The notes beneath the pieces were generated by a model. The model ran no database searches, had not been told where the DNA came from, and saw only the letters and a list, made by a program, of their open reading frames with translations. The translations under genes were made by a program, and so were the position numbers. Of a DNA stretch of 64,000 nt, positions 17,351 through 25,767 are shown piece by piece; the first letter of the stretch is position 1, and every line of letters begins with the position of its first letter. This DNA comes from Nodosilinea nodulosa PCC 7104 (lineage in GTDB: Bacteria > Cyanobacteriota > Cyanobacteriia > Phormidesmidales > Phormidesmidaceae), in NCBI RefSeq assembly GCF_000309385.1, contig NZ_JH976537.1:833426-897425 (forward strand). Reading direction: 5' to 3'.

Positions 17351-17584
17351 TCAATCAGTATCTAAACCTGTGAGATATAAGGACTCAAACTCTTCAGCGG
17401 CAGTTGAGTCAATCTTATAAAGCGCTCGAATAATCGCCAATACCGTCTCAGAGCTAGGGTCACGTAGCCCATTGGCCGATCGAAACACGTTAGACGAACC
17501 AATACCCATCACGGTTGCAAGCTTGCCCTGGCTAATCTCGTATTTTTCTAGGACCGTCTTTAGCACTTTTCCGGCTCTACCCAT
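17351..17584 (-). CDS. XRE-type helix-turn-helix regulator
   Basis: The 77-residue protein is almost entirely a Cro/CI-type HTH: VLEKYEISQGKLATVMGIGSSNVFRSANGLRDPSSETVLAIIRAL. The second helix GKLATVMGIGS and recognition helix SNVFRSANG are clear. It ends in an acidic tail. Single-domain regulators like this often control their own operon or act as antitoxins. ATG 17584 is preferred to a TTG at 17614. A coding-like remnant begins on the opposite strand a few bases away (17588-17740). Confidence 0.75.
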   Translation of the reverse strand: MGRAGKVLKTVLEKYEISQGKLATVMGIGSSNVFRSANGLRDPSSETVLAIIRALYKIDSTAAEEFESLYLTGLDTD

Positions 17585-17587
17585 GCG

Positions 17588-17740
17588 GCTTTTAAGCAGA
17601 AAGCTCAAGCTCAAATCTATGAAGACACCAAAGCTGTAAGTACCCAGGAGCTAATTGAATATTTTCACCAAGCCTCCCACTCGGGCACTGTTGGCGATTG
17701 GTGGACAGCGATCGCTCGTTGGCCTTTCATCGTTAGCTAA
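17588..17740 (+). pseudogene. possible remnant of a small unidentified gene
   Basis: The frame AFKQKAQAQIYEDTKAVSTQ continues with ELIEYFHQASHSGTVGDWW and stops at TAA 17738-17740. Composition and heptad-like spacing look like real protein, but there is no start codon with a ribosome-binding site, and the frame opens inside the divergent XRE gene. I do not recognise the family. It may be a decayed partner gene of the XRE regulator. Confidence 0.35.
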
Positions 17741-17752
17741 ACGATGGCCCGA

Positions 17753-17800
17753 CGCCAGACAAATCTAAACCAGATTTATCTGGCTTTCACTTGTCTGGCG
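17753..17800. other. long-armed hairpin, possible structured RNA or repeat
   Basis: CGCCAGACAA at 17753-17762 pairs perfectly with TTGTCTGGCG at 17791-17800, enclosing a smaller ATCT...AGAT stem. There is no T-run. It lies in the 250-base gap before the aminotransferase gene, which otherwise shows nothing. Confidence 0.4.
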
Positions 17801-17992
17801 ACTCCTTGCTGCATTGAGGAAGGCTAACAGCGATCATCTTTCGCAGCAACGGATAGCTAAACGACCTAGGGCATTTCATCGATTCTTGCTACGATCCTTA
17901 TCCCATAGGCATTGCCACGCCCGACCCAAAAAACAGGCTAGGGGCTGTAACCGCTGATTCTTAGACTATTGGCGATTAATTGATGGCAACCC

Positions 17993-19150
17993 CTAGCGCA
18001 GCACCGCACCCAGCGCCTGTAAAAGGGTATCCACATTCTCGGGCTGGCTGTTGTAGCCCATGAGGCCAATGCGCCACACTTTGCCGCCCAGTTCGCCCAG
18101 GCCGCCGCCAACCTCGATATTGTAGTCGGCCATCAGCTGACGGCTGACGGCTTTGGCATCGACTCCATCGGGCACGCGGACGGTGGTGAGGGTAGGCAGC
18201 CGCAGCGATTCTTCCACATGGCAGGATAGGCCAAGGTCGGCTAACCCAGCCCAGAAGTAGGCGGCGGTGTGCTGGTGTCGCTGCCAGCGGGCCTCAAGGC
18301 CTTCTTCAGCCAGCAGGCGCAGGGCCTCGCGCAGGGCGTAGGTAAGGTTTACCGGGGCGGTGTGATGGTAGACGCGCTCGGGTCCCCAGTACTTGCGCAG
18401 CAGGTTGGCATCCAGGTACCAGTTAGCGACGGGCTGGCGGCGGCGGGCCAGCTTGGCCTCGGCGCGGAGGCTCATCGTAAAAGGGGAAATGCCCGGGGCG
18501 CAGCTGAGCCCTTTTTGGCTACAGCTGTAGGCCAAATCCACCTGCCAGTCATCGAGAAATATTGGCACGCCCCCCATGCTGGTGACGGTATCGACCAGCA
18601 GCAAACAGTCGTGGGCGGCGCAGGCAGCCCCTACCCCTTCTAGCGGTTGGCGAACACCCGTTGAGGTTTCGGCGTGGACGATCGCCAGCACCGCCGGACG
18701 ATGCTGCTCTAGGGCAGCGGTAATTTCCTCAAGGGTAAAGGCCTCGCCCCAGGGCCGGTTAATCGTGACCACGTCGGCCCCATAGCGCTGGGCCATATCC
18801 ACCAGGCGGTGGCCAAAGTAGCCCTTGACGGCCACCAGAACGCGATCGCCCGGCTCAATGGCGTTAGCGATTGTGGCTTCCATCGCCGCCGACCCCGTGC
18901 CAGCTACCGCATAGGTAAGGGGGTTGGTGGTCTGCCAGGTATAGCGCAGCAGATCTTGCACCTCATCCATCATTGCCAGGTAGGCCGCATCCAGATGGCC
19001 GATGGGCTGATGGTTCATAGCCGCGATTACGGAGGGATCGGCGTTGGAGGGCCCCGGCCCCAGCAGTAGTCGCTCGGGCACAACCAGGGGATCTAGGGAA
19101 GCGGGCGGAGCAAGCCGGGTAGCGGGGGTGGGGGATAGGGTGGTTACCAT
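17993..19150 (-). CDS. alanine--glyoxylate aminotransferase family protein (class V PLP enzyme)
   Basis: The 385 residues include LLLGPGPSNADPSV, GTGSAAMEA, VDTVTSMGGVP and SCSQKGLSCAPGISP, where the Lys is the PLP Schiff-base residue. This is the serine-pyruvate/alanine-glyoxylate aminotransferase family. In cyanobacteria such enzymes turn glyoxylate from photorespiration into glycine, which is the likely but unproven role. The start ATG at 19150 has upstream AT-rich DNA. No partner gene shares its strand closely. Confidence 0.92.
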   Translation of the reverse strand: MVTTLSPTPATRLAPPASLDPLVVPERLLLGPGPSNADPSVIAAMNHQPIGHLDAAYLAMMDEVQDLLRYTWQTTNPLTYAVAGTGSAAMEATIANAIEPGDRVLVAVKGYFGHRLVDMAQRYGADVVTINRPWGEAFTLEEITAALEQHRPAVLAIVHAETSTGVRQPLEGVGAACAAHDCLLLVDTVTSMGGVPIFLDDWQVDLAYSCSQKGLSCAPGISPFTMSLRAEAKLARRRQPVANWYLDANLLRKYWGPERVYHHTAPVNLTYALREALRLLAEEGLEARWQRHQHTAAYFWAGLADLGLSCHVEESLRLPTLTTVRVPDGVDAKAVSRQLMADYNIEVGGGLGELGGKVWRIGLMGYNSQPENVDTLLQALGAVLR

Positions 19151-19284
19151 GGGTTATACCGAAAATGGACGGTGAAAAAAGAGCGCTAGTCGGGCAGACT
19201 GGCTAGTTTCATTCTCCTATGGAAGCGGGTTTTAGTAGTGCTAGGCACAAATAAGCGCAATGTTGTGGTTCAAGTCTAGCGGCT

Positions 19285-20862
19285 CTAGTCGTAGGTCGTT
19301 GCGCTAGCGTCGAGTGCTGGCAGATCTTCGTTAGAGGAAACTCGCAGCCACACCACAAACAGTGTTCCAGGATGGGCAGCATAGGCCGCCGCCTCGGGCG
19401 GCAGCCACGGAGTCCCCTGCACCGGGCTAATCAGGTCAATATGTCCCCCCATGCCCTGCACTAAGCCGTGGACAATGGCCAGGCCCAGCCCGGTGCCGGG
19501 AATATCGCCCTCGGCCTGTACGCCGCGAAAATAGCGGTTGAACAGCTGGGGCTGATCGCCCAGGGGAATGCCCCAGCCAGTATCTCCCACGGCAATGCCC
19601 TGGAAAACCCGCCCATTTAACTGCTGCTCTAGCCCGGCGGTCACCCAAACCAGCGCTCCGGGAGAAGCGTATTTCAGCGCGTTGTCGATCAGGTTGTGAA
19701 GGACTTCACCCAGGGCAGCCGAGTCCAGCCAGACATCGGGCAGGGAGTCGGGAATATGGTGGACCAGATACAGGCCCCGCTCCTGGGCCAGGGGCAGCGT
19801 AGACTGCACCAGCGGTATGGCCACCGCGGCGATCGCACCGGGTTTTACCGTTAGCGATCGCCCTAGACCATGGCCCTGGGCAGGGGCGATCGCCAGCTTG
19901 CCCGCAGCCCCTGCTCGGTAATTCGCAGAATCTGAGCCATCAGACACCGCCGCCGCATCGGCCCCTATCCCAGGCAGCAGCAGTCCCCCCACCGAAGGAA
20001 CAGTGGGCTGGGCCAGGATTTCATCGGCGGTAGCCACTGCGTCGTCAAAGTTCTGGGCCAAATCTTGCAGCCGCCGACTTTCGCGCACAATGCCCTCAGC
20101 AATGGGGCGGTTGGTATCTTCCGGCGGCAGGCGCTTGACCATCAGCTTGCCAAAGGTTTGCAGCGCCGTCAGCGGATTGCGAAACTGGTGCAGCAGGTCG
20201 TGGAACGTTTCGGACTGGTCCGACTGATTGAGCTGGCGCTGGTTGAGCTGGCGCTGGAGCCACTGGCTGCGCTGATCCATCACGCAGGCGATCGCCAGGG
20301 TGCTGGCCACCTGCTCGGCCTGCTGATAGTCGTCCGCCGTCCAGGGTCGGGCCTCGCGGGTGCTCACCATCATGCCCAGCACAATCCCCTCGTGGGCCAG
20401 GGGCAGCACCAGCGGGTAGGCCGCCGTTTCGGTTTCCAGCTCCTGGGCGATCGCAGCGGGCGTCATATCCGTCGGCCGCGGGGCCGACATCGGCTGCGAT
20501 CGTCCCGACAGGGGAGCACCTTGCGGGTCATCGCCAAGGGTGAAATAGGCTGGCAGCTCTGGCTCTAGGTTCCCAGAGCGAAGGGGCCAATCCTCCAGCT
20601 GAGCCGCTGCATAGGGTGGCTTTTGCCTGCTATCTCGACCCCCGTCTTCCATTTCGACTACCGCCGTCAGCCCTTTGCGCAGGTCACTCCACAGGTCGGC
20701 GGTCTCTGGATAGGCCACCAAAGGCACCAGCGTTGGGTTCATGGAGTCTGCCGTAGTTTCGGCCAGATAGACCACGGTGGAGATAGCCCCCAAAGCCTGG
20801 GTCAGCAGGAGAACCTGAGATTGACACAGGGCAATAAATTCGGAGCTGGGGGAGCCAATCAT
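19285..20862 (-). CDS. GAF-containing sensor histidine kinase
   Basis: The protein has 525 residues and no membrane helix. A GAF-like sensory region spans about residues 1-195 (LVLPLAHEGIVLGMMVSTREARPWTADD). It is followed by a dimerisation/phosphoacceptor helix with H225 in LLHQFRNPLTALQTF, and an HATPase domain with N box VLHNLIDNALKYASPG, G1 VGDTGWGIP and G2 GTGLGLAIVHGLV. The H-box reads HQFRNPL, a recognised cyanobacterial variant of HE(L/I)RTPL. A linker of about 55 residues after the H-box helices is unusually long. No response regulator is adjacent, so its partner is unknown. Confidence 0.88.
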   Translation of the reverse strand: MIGSPSSEFIALCQSQVLLLTQALGAISTVVYLAETTADSMNPTLVPLVAYPETADLWSDLRKGLTAVVEMEDGGRDSRQKPPYAAAQLEDWPLRSGNLEPELPAYFTLGDDPQGAPLSGRSQPMSAPRPTDMTPAAIAQELETETAAYPLVLPLAHEGIVLGMMVSTREARPWTADDYQQAEQVASTLAIACVMDQRSQWLQRQLNQRQLNQSDQSETFHDLLHQFRNPLTALQTFGKLMVKRLPPEDTNRPIAEGIVRESRRLQDLAQNFDDAVATADEILAQPTVPSVGGLLLPGIGADAAAVSDGSDSANYRAGAAGKLAIAPAQGHGLGRSLTVKPGAIAAVAIPLVQSTLPLAQERGLYLVHHIPDSLPDVWLDSAALGEVLHNLIDNALKYASPGALVWVTAGLEQQLNGRVFQGIAVGDTGWGIPLGDQPQLFNRYFRGVQAEGDIPGTGLGLAIVHGLVQGMGGHIDLISPVQGTPWLPPEAAAYAAHPGTLFVVWLRVSSNEDLPALDASATTYD

Positions 20863-21009
20863 GGCAAAGCAATTTAAGAGTGTGGCGGAAGAAAAATTAA
20901 AGTTTTGTCAATTTTTTAACAATTCTGTTCAGTCCCAGTTTTGCCAGACACCCGTGTAACCTATACAAGCCCTGGTTTTTGGCACCTCATGGCCAATTTT
21001 TAAGAGAAG

Positions 21010-21038
21010 TTGAAATTCTTATTTTGAGCCTATATACT
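21010..21038 (+). promoter_or_regulatory. sigma-70-type promoter of the DUF3155 gene
   Basis: TTGAAA at 21010-21015 and TATACT at 21033-21038 are separated by exactly 17 bases, each one mismatch from consensus. The leader to the TTG start at 21106 would be about 60 bases. Confidence 0.7.
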
Positions 21039-21105
21039 TGGCCTGGTTAACAAATTTTGTAACCGAAACTACATCCAAATATTCACTGAGAGGGAGGTAG
21101 GCAAC

Positions 21106-21432
21106 TTGGCAAGGAGACGCAAGCGTAAGAGTCGTCGTCGCTTAGAAGGCCGTCGCATCTTAGAGGCTGTTCCTCAGTATAGTATTGAGAGCGGCAACGA
21201 AAAACCCGTAACCGCAGCCCGGAATTTTATCCATTCCGAGGGCATCGCCCCCCCAGCCCTACTGCTGGTTAAACGGAACGAGCATACCACCGACCGATAC
21301 TTTTGGGCCGAAAAGGGTTTGTTTGGGGCCCAGTACGTCGAGGAGAATCACTTTCTCTTCCCCAGTTTACGGGTACTGCTTGGCGAAGACGAAGACGAGA
21401 ACGCTTCAGTTCTAGAAACGCTGACCCACTGA
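21106..21432 (+). CDS. DUF3155 domain protein
   Basis: The 108-residue protein has a very basic N-terminus (ARRRKRKSRRRLEGRRILE), then a conserved core (FIHSEGIAPPALLLVKRNEHTTDRYFWAEKGLFGAQYVEENHF is split here only by description) and an acidic tail rich in Asp and Glu. The family is confined to cyanobacteria and plastid relatives as far as I know, and its function is not established. The start is a TTG: GGGAGG lies nine bases upstream and no in-frame ATG is near. A good promoter lies upstream and a terminator downstream, so it is a single-gene unit. Confidence 0.88.
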   Translation: MARRRKRKSRRRLEGRRILEAVPQYSIESGNEKPVTAARNFIHSEGIAPPALLLVKRNEHTTDRYFWAEKGLFGAQYVEENHFLFPSLRVLLGEDEDENASVLETLTH

Positions 21433-21530
21433 GCTCGATAAACCGCTAGCGAGCCAAGGCTTGCTAGCGGAGCGAACGGAGTCACTGTCTTTGTACTGAA
21501 ATCTTCGTACTAAAGCAGTCCTAGTAACGA

Positions 21531-21558
21531 AAAGCTAGCCAATTGGCTAGCTTTTTTT
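21531..21558 (+). terminator. intrinsic terminator of the DUF3155 gene
   Basis: AAAGCTAGCC and GGCTAGCTTT form a 10-bp stem around AATT, followed directly by a T-run. The A-run on the left arm may let it also end transcripts from the opposing CCB gene. Confidence 0.9.
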
Positions 21559-21568
21559 TAGGCTTTTT

Positions 21569-22102
21569 TCAGGTTTGACGCCGTAGATCCTGCTCCAGGG
21601 CCAGCAGTTCATCGCGATGGGCCGTGACGGCAATGCTGGCCGATGGGCTGAGCGGATCGGCTGAAGATTCCTCTGGGCGAACCTGCAGGATGATGTCTTC
21701 GTCGCGGGCCGCCCCTCGCCAGTAGAACCAGCCCGCCGCCGGGGCAACTCCGACCAAAATCAAGAACTTAGCTCCGTAGGCGGGCCATAGGTTGGCCAAA
21801 ACTAGCGCAAAACACAGCCCACCAATAGCGGCCAGCAGGGTTAAAAAAATCGCCAACAGAAGGCTGGGCCGCACGCGACCCCGCAGCACAACCCGCTGCG
21901 TTTCGGCTTCGGCCGCCGTCACCGCATAGGCCCGGTTTTCAAAATGGGTGGTTAGGGTTTGCAGCAGGGCCAGCGGCGCCACCGGGCGGGCCAGCGTTAG
22001 GGTTTCGATGCGGTCTTTGGTCGATGCGCGAATAAAAAAGACTAACCCCACCACCATTAGCAGGGTTAGAAATAGGGTTGAGTAGGTTATGGTGTCGGTC
22101 AC
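21569..22102 (-). CDS. cofactor assembly of complex C subunit B-like protein (CCB family)
   Basis: The 177 residues begin with a membrane helix (YSTLFLTLLMVVGLVFFIRAS), followed by TKDRIETL, a soluble segment, then two membrane helices at about 82-130 and a C-terminal soluble part. The FFIRASTKDR pattern is the hallmark of proteins annotated as CCB-type factors, which help attach heme c(i) to cytochrome b6 in thylakoid membranes. That role is established for plant CCB2/CCB4; for this protein it is inferred from family resemblance. Confidence 0.7.
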   Translation of the reverse strand: MTDTITYSTLFLTLLMVVGLVFFIRASTKDRIETLTLARPVAPLALLQTLTTHFENRAYAVTAAEAETQRVVLRGRVRPSLLLAIFLTLLAAIGGLCFALVLANLWPAYGAKFLILVGVAPAAGWFYWRGAARDEDIILQVRPEESSADPLSPSASIAVTAHRDELLALEQDLRRQT

Positions 22103-22187
22103 GGGGTGGCCATTGGGGGTACCTCTCTAGGGTACGAAATGATGGATCATTCAGGTAGGCCTAGCCCCTCAAATTCAGCGCTATGGG

Positions 22188-22577
22188 TCATCCTCGCGGG
22201 GCGGAGTAGGCAGGGCTTTGGGCGGTGGTAGGACGCACCGGATCGCCCATGTAGGTTTTCCAAAATTCAGCCAGCTCCTCGGCCTGTAGCCGCCAGTCAG
22301 GGTTAAGGCGATACATGCGGCGGGGGCGGCCCCGACCTTCTACCTTCTTCCAGTAGCCATCTATGGCATTTTCATCTTCTAAAAATTTAAGGGCACCATA
22401 GAGCACCGTGTCCGACAGGCGATAGTGGGGGTACTGGTGAGTCAATCGCTGAATTAACTCGGTACCGTAGGAATCTTGCTGGAGCAACACCGACAACACA
22501 TAACAGACGGCAAGCTCTTTGTTGAGGTAGATTGGCGGTGGATCCTCGAAGAACTGATAAATATCCTCAAATTTCAT
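22188..22577 (-). CDS. PadR-family transcriptional regulator
   Basis: The 129 residues carry a PadR winged helix: AVCYVLSVLLQQDSYGTELIQRL, then LSDTVLYGALKFLEDENAIDGYW and EGRGRPRRMYRLNP for the wing. Cyanobacterial members share the N-terminal MKFEDIYQFFEDPPPIYLNKELAVCYVL stretch, which distinguishes them from ordinary PadR. The ligand and targets are unknown. It lies 85 bases downstream on the same strand from nothing but its own promoter region; the CCB gene follows. Confidence 0.88.
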   Translation of the reverse strand: MKFEDIYQFFEDPPPIYLNKELAVCYVLSVLLQQDSYGTELIQRLTHQYPHYRLSDTVLYGALKFLEDENAIDGYWKKVEGRGRPRRMYRLNPDWRLQAEELAEFWKTYMGDPVRPTTAQSPAYSAPRG

Positions 22578-22784
22578 GGGATCGCTCCAGATATATTAAA
22601 GTTTGCCCCCCTTGGGACAGGCCAGAGTTAAAAGCAATCTGTTAGTAGCCGACAGATAGGCTAATTCTAAACACAGGTGATCCCCACAGTATCGAAGTGG
22701 GGCCAGATGGTAACTATCTGCAAATTTTTTTAGACATTATTAAATATTCGCCGCCAAAGATAATTTTCTTTGGATCCTTAAGCT

Positions 22785-24197
22785 TCAGCGAAGGTCAATG
22801 CTGCGGCGATCGCCGTCGTTGCCGAGAGAATTGTTCGCCCCACCGGTTTGAAACAAAACGCGCCCGTCATGGACAGCGACCAGATCAATCTGAATCGGCC
22901 CCGCCGTGAAGATATCGGTTGCCGCAATAGCCTGAAAATCCACCGCCTGATTTGACTGCTGCACCTGGTCGAGGAAGTTCAAAATGGTTTCCGGGCGGTT
23001 GTCGGCCACCTGTAGCGTGTCGCTCACAACGCCGTCCTGGCGGGCGCGAAACTGAGCCGCCGCCAGCAGCAGATTGAGGCGCTCGACCAGCTGGCGATCG
23101 CCAAAGGGCGGGGGATCGAGGGTCACCGTAGCCAGCCGCTCGCCCTTGGCATAGATTTGCTGGTTGGGGGTAGCGTCGATAAACACCTGAATACAGGGTT
23201 CGCCCCGCTGGAGGACGCAGGGTTCGCCAGTGACGTAGTTGGCCGCCGAAAGCAGGCGCACCACGTAGTCTTCGCCGGTGGCGAGGCGGTCAATCAGATC
23301 CTCCACTTCGCGGTTGCCAATCAGCAAAATTTGTTGGTCGATCGAGGCGCCGGGCGCAATGGCGCGGGACACCAGCCGATTGGCCTCCTGCAAAAATTTG
23401 GTCACAAAGTCTTCGGCCTGGGCGCGGTTTTCGGCCCGCCCCTGCCCCACCAGAATCTCCTGGTTGCGGTTGAGGGCAATGTTGCCGCGAAAAAGCCCCT
23501 GGTACTGGGTTTGTAGGGCGGTTACCTGCTGCTCTAAAAAGTCCTGTTCGGCCTCCAGATTAGTCAACAGCTGCTCGCGCTGGGCAATTTCTCGATCGCG
23601 TTGGGCAATCTTTTGGTCTAACTCGGCAATGGCGCGATCGCGTTGGGCAATCTGGCTGCCAATGGTGGCCTGCTGCTGAAGCAGGCGATCGCGCTCAACC
23701 CGCAGCGTGGCCGTCGACTGGCGCAGGGTTTCAGCTTGCTGGGACACCTTGTCGAGCTGCCCCTGGGTTTGGCTGAGCTTTCCCTGGGTCGCCTCCTGCT
23801 GCGCCACGGCCTGACTGAGCGACTTATTCACCTCCTGGAGTCGCCCCAAAGCCCGCTGGCGCTCGGCGGTGGCCGATTTCAGGTCCGTTTCAACGTTCTC
23901 CTGGGTCGCTTTGGCCTTGGCCAGATCGGCTTCGGCACTGGCCAAATTGTCCTGAATTCGGCCCAGTTCAAACACTCCGGTGCGCAGCTGACTGCTGACC
24001 CCAAACAGCAGCGCCAGCGTTGAGGCCGAAATGATGCTCCCGGTGGCAATGCTCACCACCGTTGCGGTTTGCCGGGGGCGCAGGTTAAACAGACTCAAGC
24101 GAGCTTTCCCGACCCGCATGCCAATGCGATCGCCCAGGGTAGCAATCACTCCCCCCAACATCAAGACCGCCAAAATCAGTACGTACCCAGAAACCAT
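22785..24197 (-). CDS. DUF3084 domain membrane-anchored coiled-coil protein
   Basis: The 470 residues start with a membrane helix (VLILAVLMLGGVIATLGDRIG), then RVGKARLSLFNLRPRQTA and a second helix. A coiled coil of about 170 residues follows, in which IAQRDREIAQRE-type heptads are partly encoded by tandem HIP1-containing DNA. The C-terminal half holds the conserved DUF3084 globular region (QEILVGQGRAENRAQAEDF and onward). The family is cyanobacterial with unknown function; a role at the membrane or in cell envelope organisation is only a guess from topology. Confidence 0.88.
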   Translation of the reverse strand: MVSGYVLILAVLMLGGVIATLGDRIGMRVGKARLSLFNLRPRQTATVVSIATGSIISASTLALLFGVSSQLRTGVFELGRIQDNLASAEADLAKAKATQENVETDLKSATAERQRALGRLQEVNKSLSQAVAQQEATQGKLSQTQGQLDKVSQQAETLRQSTATLRVERDRLLQQQATIGSQIAQRDRAIAELDQKIAQRDREIAQREQLLTNLEAEQDFLEQQVTALQTQYQGLFRGNIALNRNQEILVGQGRAENRAQAEDFVTKFLQEANRLVSRAIAPGASIDQQILLIGNREVEDLIDRLATGEDYVVRLLSAANYVTGEPCVLQRGEPCIQVFIDATPNQQIYAKGERLATVTLDPPPFGDRQLVERLNLLLAAAQFRARQDGVVSDTLQVADNRPETILNFLDQVQQSNQAVDFQAIAATDIFTAGPIQIDLVAVHDGRVLFQTGGANNSLGNDGDRRSIDLR

Positions 24198-24476
24198 GCA
24201 CCAGCCACAGGGGAGTTTGCATTTACTCTACTGCATGGGTCAGGCTCCTGTACGCTCAAAACGAGCCAGCAGCAAGCCGCCAACCCCAGTTCCGCTCCAG
24301 TAGACCAGACCAGCTGGGTGGCGTTCCCCAGCTCAACCCCTAGCCCAGGCTTTGCGGCTACAGAACCCATCAGAGCCGACCGGGTCGACGGGCCAGGTGC
24401 GCATGCCTACGCTAGGGCGCTTCTCTCGTGGGCAAAGGCCTGCGCCCCCTGCCTACGCAACGCGCTCAAGGCCAAG

Positions 24477-25148
24477 CTAGGTAAACTGCTGGCTCAGGTT
24501 GACCGGGTCGTGAACCGTGATCTTCTTTTTATAGATGGAGATCATGCCCTCCTGGCGCAGATCGCCAAGCAGGCGGGTCACCGTCACCCGAGTCGACCCG
24601 ATGGCCTCAGCGATCGCCTGGTGAGACAGCTTGAGGTCGATGGTGATCCCATCCTGGCTGGGCACGCCAAAGTCGCGGCAGAGAATTAGCAAAAAGCTGA
24701 CCAGCCGCGATCCCATGTCGCGGTGGGCCAGGGTCTCAATCATCATCTCGGTCTGCAAAATGCGCGATGACAGGCCCCGCAGCATCAGCAGCGCCAGCTC
24801 AGGATTTTCTTCTAGAGATTGCTCGACCTGCTCGATGGGCACCGACAGCAGCTCGACCGGCGTAAACGCCACAGAGTGATAGAAGCGATCGGAGCGGTTG
24901 CCCGTGATCAGCGATAGCACCCCAAACACGCTATTCTCTCGCAGTAGGGCGACGGTAATCTCTTCCCCAGCCTCGTACACCCGCGACAGCTTGACGGCCC
25001 CTTTCAGCAGAAAGTAGACCCGCTCGGCGGGATCTCCAGGAAAGAATATAGTCTTGCCCCGGTCGTAGGACTCGACTACCGGAGGGAATGCTCCCCCCGA
25101 CAGCTGGCGGAAGACATTGGCAAGCGGCTTATCTTGGGTCACTACCAT
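24477..25148 (-). CDS. ntcA: global nitrogen regulator NtcA
   Basis: This CRP/FNR-family protein has 223 residues. The N-terminal cyclic-nucleotide-like fold binds 2-oxoglutarate ([35 protein letters not shown]). The C-terminal winged helix has the recognition segment [25 protein letters not shown], nearly invariant in NtcA. It activates nitrogen-assimilation genes at GTA-N8-TAC sites when carbon exceeds nitrogen. A matching site lies about 195 bases upstream, suggesting autoregulation, and amt in this window carries another. Confidence 0.97.
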   Translation of the reverse strand: MVVTQDKPLANVFRQLSGGAFPPVVESYDRGKTIFFPGDPAERVYFLLKGAVKLSRVYEAGEEITVALLRENSVFGVLSLITGNRSDRFYHSVAFTPVELLSVPIEQVEQSLEENPELALLMLRGLSSRILQTEMMIETLAHRDMGSRLVSFLLILCRDFGVPSQDGITIDLKLSHQAIAEAIGSTRVTVTRLLGDLRQEGMISIYKKKITVHDPVNLSQQFT

Positions 25149-25343
25149 AAATGTTCTGCTAAGAGCATCACAGAAAGCGTCTGCACCGAACGTGCTGCTC
25201 TATGCCGCCAAATCACGGCTAGGCCCCCAGCACAGACCACCTTGGGGACCAAGCATAGAGCAGTTTTAGCGAGATGGCGCATAGGGTAATGCAAACGTTC
25301 CATGACTTTAAATCACTTAACCTCAACTGCACTGGGGGCGTTT

Positions 25344-25357
25344 GTATAGCACGCTAC
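25344..25357 (-). promoter_or_regulatory. NtcA-binding site upstream of ntcA
   Basis: GTA-TAGCACGC-TAC is a perfect match to GTA-N8-TAC. On the minus strand a TTAAGT hexamer follows after 23 bases, a weak -10 candidate, giving ntcA a leader of roughly 160 bases. The gap between ntcA and thrC (25149-25767) contains this site, a 13-bp tandem repeat and nothing else I can name. Confidence 0.65.
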
Positions 25358-25495
25358 TTAGTCGCCTCCAGCCACAGATTTTCTGCCCGCTGGAGGTTAG
25401 CCCTGTCTCTATCAAGGGGCAGTTGACCAGACAAATGCCTTGTATTCCCTGAGCGATCGCAGCAACTCCCCTCCCCAGGGCTGCAATCGGCGGCT

Positions 25496-25540
25496 CAGGG
25501 CCTCAAGCCAGGGCCTCAAGCCAGGGCCTCAAGCCAGGGC
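25496..25540. repeat. 13-bp tandem repeat, about 3.5 units
   Basis: Identical units CAGGGCCTCAAGC start at 25496, 25509 and 25522, with a partial fourth at 25535. The repeat lies about 230 bases upstream of thrC. It overlaps an open frame that I regard as non-coding. Confidence 0.8.
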
Positions 25541-25767
25541 ATTAACCGACAAGCCCCCTAAACAATTCAGCCCATTTTTGCTTTGGGTCAGCCGAAGGAG
25601 GGCCACGGGCCGAGGCGATCCAGGGGTAGCCCTGGGAAATCAAGGCCTGCGCTATACCCGACTAAAAGAATCGGGTATGTTTGACCGGGTATTGTCAACG
25701 GTGCTACTTTTTGATCAATTGATTAATGCGCTAGCCGCTTGCCCAAAGAAACCCCAGAGAAACCGCC

